A DNA stretch of 6,547 bases from contig QENJ01000109.1 of assembly GCA_013374505.1 (NCBI GenBank), forward strand, positions 1 to 6,547. The letters are read 5' to 3'. Source of the DNA: Candidatus Methanophagaceae archaeon (GTDB lineage: Archaea; Halobacteriota; Syntropharchaeia; Alkanophagales; Methanospirareceae). How positions within the stretch are numbered: the first letter of the stretch is position 1; every line of letters starts with the position of its first letter. Below the pieces are notes generated by a model, which saw nothing but the letters and a program-made list of their open reading frames with translations, had not been told where the DNA came from and searched no databases. A program made the translations under genes and the position numbers. Positions 4,746 to 6,547 of the stretch are shown here, in pieces.

Positions 4746-6547
4746 ATGAAAGAATCACTGAGTAGTGTGGACATAGCAGCGATCGTGGTCGAGTTACAAG
4801 AGCTTATAGGGGCACGAGTGGAGAAGGTTTACCAGATAGGAAGAGAAGAGATACGGCTAAGGCTGCGTCAGAAGGATAAAGGTGCAATTGACCTTGTCAT
4901 AGAAGCGGGTAAGAGGATTCATATCACCAAATATAAGCGAGCCACGCCACGAATACCGTCGAATTTCCCGATGTACCTGCGAAAGAAGCTCAATGGCGGT
5001 AGGATTAGCCAAATCCGGCAGCTTGAGTTCGACCGGATAGTAGAGATAACGGTAGAGCGTTGGGACGGTAAATTCCGGTTGGTAGCGGAATTACTGCCAC
5101 GTGGTAACATTGTGCTTATAGACGAAGACGAGCTGATATTGCTGCCTTTACGCAGAAAGAGCTTCTCCGCCCGGGTTATTAAAGTGCGAGAGAAGTATGA
5201 GCGACCACCGTCAAGAGCAAATCCGCTGCAACTGAACGAGCAAGCGTTGACAGACTTGTGTGACACTACCGGAAAGGATGTGGTACGGGTTCTTGCAACG
5301 GACTTGAACCTGGGTGGACTATATGCAGAAGAAGTGTGCGAAAAAGCAGGGGTTGAAAAGAATAAGAACGCTAATGAGCTTGAAGAAGCCGAACGAAAAG
5401 CGATACTTGAGGCGTTATTCGCGATACTCGAGCCGATATTAGAGAATGATAAGTCCCGATTGAAACCGCACATTGTGATAGCACGAGAAAGCGAAGAGCG
5501 TGTGGACGTTCTCCCGTTTTTGTTGAACACGTATGAAAGCAACGAAAAAGTGTTTTCCCTGTCGTTCAATGACGCGGTGGACGAATTCTTTACTGAGAAG
5601 CTAGCGGAAGAGCTGGAAGAGCAGGCGCAGGATGTACGTGGCGAGGAACTAGGTAAGTATGAACGTGTTTTGAAGGAGCAAGAAGAAGCGGTACACAAAT
5701 TCAAAGCGGCTAAGGAAGTGTGGATACGAAAAGGCGAACTGATCTATGCTCGTTTCAGTGATATAGAGCAGATGTTGCAGGATATGCCGAAGAAAAAGAA
5801 GGTTGTGCCGGTGATGCTGCCGGACACGGATATTACGCTTGAGATTGATACTTCTGTATCGCTGTATAAAAATGCGGGTGCGTGTTATGAACATGCGAAA
5901 GTGCTCCGGAAGAAACTGGTGGGTGTTGAGCGTGCAATAGAGACTACAAAAGAGAAGATATGTCGTGAAGCTGCACGAGAAGTGAAATTAGAGGAAGTAG
6001 AGATACCGCAGAAGAAGGAAGAAGTAAAACGCGAAAAGAAGGAGTGGTACGAGCGGTTCCGGTGGTTTGAAACGTCTGAAGGGGTACTTGTGCTGGGCGG
6101 GAAAGACGCTACGAGTAATGAGATACTTGTGAAGAAGCATATGGATGCTGAAGACCTTTTTTTTCATACACAGGCGGAAGGTGCACCGGTGGTAATAGCG
6201 AAGACGGGTGGTAAAGATGTTTCTGAGGTGGATTTGAAAGCGATAGCGCAATTCGCGGCTTCGTATTCGAGTCTCTGGAAATACGGGTTCTACGAGGGCG
6301 AATGCTATTGCGTTACCGGTGAGCAGGTGAGTAAGACACCGCCGACTGGTGAGTACATAAAGAAAGGCAGTTTCGTGGTTCGAGGTAAAAGGAAGTACTT
6401 TAAAGCTGCGTTGGGGGTGTGCATTGGTATCAAAAAGGATAGGTTGGTTGCATGTCCAGATATGCAAAAGGATAAGCTGGCTGTTTGCGTGGTGCTCGAG
6501 CCGGGTGGCGAGTTGGAGAAGAACGAGCTAACAAAAGAGCTCGTGAC
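4746..6547 (+). CDS. rqcH: RqcH (Rqc2/NEMF family) ribosome quality-control factor, 3' partial
   Basis: The frame is open from ATG 4746 to the window edge (600 full codons). Members of this NFACT family bind 60S/50S subunits carrying stalled nascent chains and recruit alanyl-tRNA to add a C-terminal Ala tail that marks the chain for degradation. The NFACT-N domain spans about residues 1-160 (MKESLSSVDIAAIVVELQEL, then RIHITKYKRATPRIPSNFPM and LPRGNIVLID). It carries the Asp96-Arg97 pair (EFDRIVEI) that in bacterial RqcH and human NEMF is needed for tRNA binding and tailing. A helix-hairpin-helix-like segment is near 163-203 (LNLGGLYAEEVCEKAGV), a charged coiled coil spans about 285-432, interrupted by the KKKKVVPVMLP turn (349-358), and the NFACT-R (DUF814) domain is at about 438-560 with DLFFHTQAEGAPVVIAK, WKYGFYEGECYCVTGEQVSK and PPTGEYIKKGSFVVRG. 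Archaeal members are usually about 650-700 aa, so only a C-terminal portion should be missing. It is divergent from bax1. No frame break was found over the whole length. Confidence 0.95.
   Translation, partial: MKESLSSVDIAAIVVELQELIGARVEKVYQIGREEIRLRLRQKDKGAIDLVIEAGKRIHITKYKRATPRIPSNFPMYLRKKLNGGRISQIRQLEFDRIVEITVERWDGKFRLVAELLPRGNIVLIDEDELILLPLRRKSFSARVIKVREKYERPPSRANPLQLNEQALTDLCDTTGKDVVRVLATDLNLGGLYAEEVCEKAGVEKNKNANELEEAERKAILEALFAILEPILENDKSRLKPHIVIARESEERVDVLPFLLNTYESNEKVFSLSFNDAVDEFFTEKLAEELEEQAQDVRGEELGKYERVLKEQEEAVHKFKAAKEVWIRKGELIYARFSDIEQMLQDMPKKKKVVPVMLPDTDITLEIDTSVSLYKNAGACYEHAKVLRKKLVGVERAIETTKEKICREAAREVKLEEVEIPQKKEEVKREKKEWYERFRWFETSEGVLVLGGKDATSNEILVKKHMDAEDLFFHTQAEGAPVVIAKTGGKDVSEVDLKAIAQFAASYSSLWKYGFYEGECYCVTGEQVSKTPPTGEYIKKGSFVVRGKRKYFKAALGVCIGIKKDRLVACPDMQKDKLAVCVVLEPGGELEKNELTKELV

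Noticed and set aside
4919..5704. Long minus-strand frame, Ser/Arg-rich, opposite rqcH
   Set aside because: Shadow of the rqcH coding sequence: low complexity, no recognisable domain, while the plus strand encodes an unambiguous NFACT protein.
5988..6467. Minus-strand frame opposite the NFACT-R domain
   Set aside because: Antisense shadow with Phe/Leu-rich composition from Lys/Glu codons of rqcH; no independent support.

Overview
The window reads as archaeal, most likely a euryarchaeon of the methanogen or methane-oxidiser lineages (Halobacteriota such as Methanosarcinales, Syntrophoarchaeum or ANME-1 relatives). This placement is an inference. It rests on a Bax1 (DUF790) nuclease gene, an archaeal-type RqcH gene, archaeosortase-type C-terminal sorting signals on surface proteins, an archaeal TATA box, and short leaders with AGGT-type ribosome sites. 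Four protein genes are supported; no RNA gene or CRISPR array was seen.

Layout, left to right. (1) Positions 2-649 (+) hold the 3' part of a secreted protein gene that already runs at the left edge of the window. It has a signal peptide, a NEW3/CARDB-like Ig-fold domain, a Thr/Pro linker, and a PGF-CTERM motif cut off by a stop codon just where the membrane segment should begin. (2) Positions 817-2748 (-) encode a secreted protein with two right-handed beta-helix modules and a PEF-CTERM-like tail. A hairpin plus T-run terminator overlaps its stop codon, and a strong TATA box and ribosome site precede it. (3) Positions 2749-3092 are non-coding but structured: the promoter of the beta-helix gene, a GT/AT microsatellite ending in seven G, and a 162-bp inverted-repeat element flanked by 8-bp direct repeats. 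The right-hand direct repeat ends inside the stop codon of the next gene. (4) Positions 3093-4637 (-) encode Bax1, the nuclease partner of archaeal XPB helicase; no XPB gene lies beside it here. (5) Positions 4746-6547 (+) are the start of rqcH, divergent from bax1 and running off the right edge.

The left half concerns the cell surface: two exported proteins with two different sorting-signal classes. The right half is housekeeping, with DNA repair (Bax1) and ribosome-associated quality control (RqcH) sharing a 108-bp divergent intergenic region. The two halves meet at the repeat-rich gap. The most unusual features are the MITE-like element inserted at the bax1 stop codon, the microsatellite immediately upstream of a surface-protein promoter (a possible length-variable switch), and the truncated PGF-CTERM signal.
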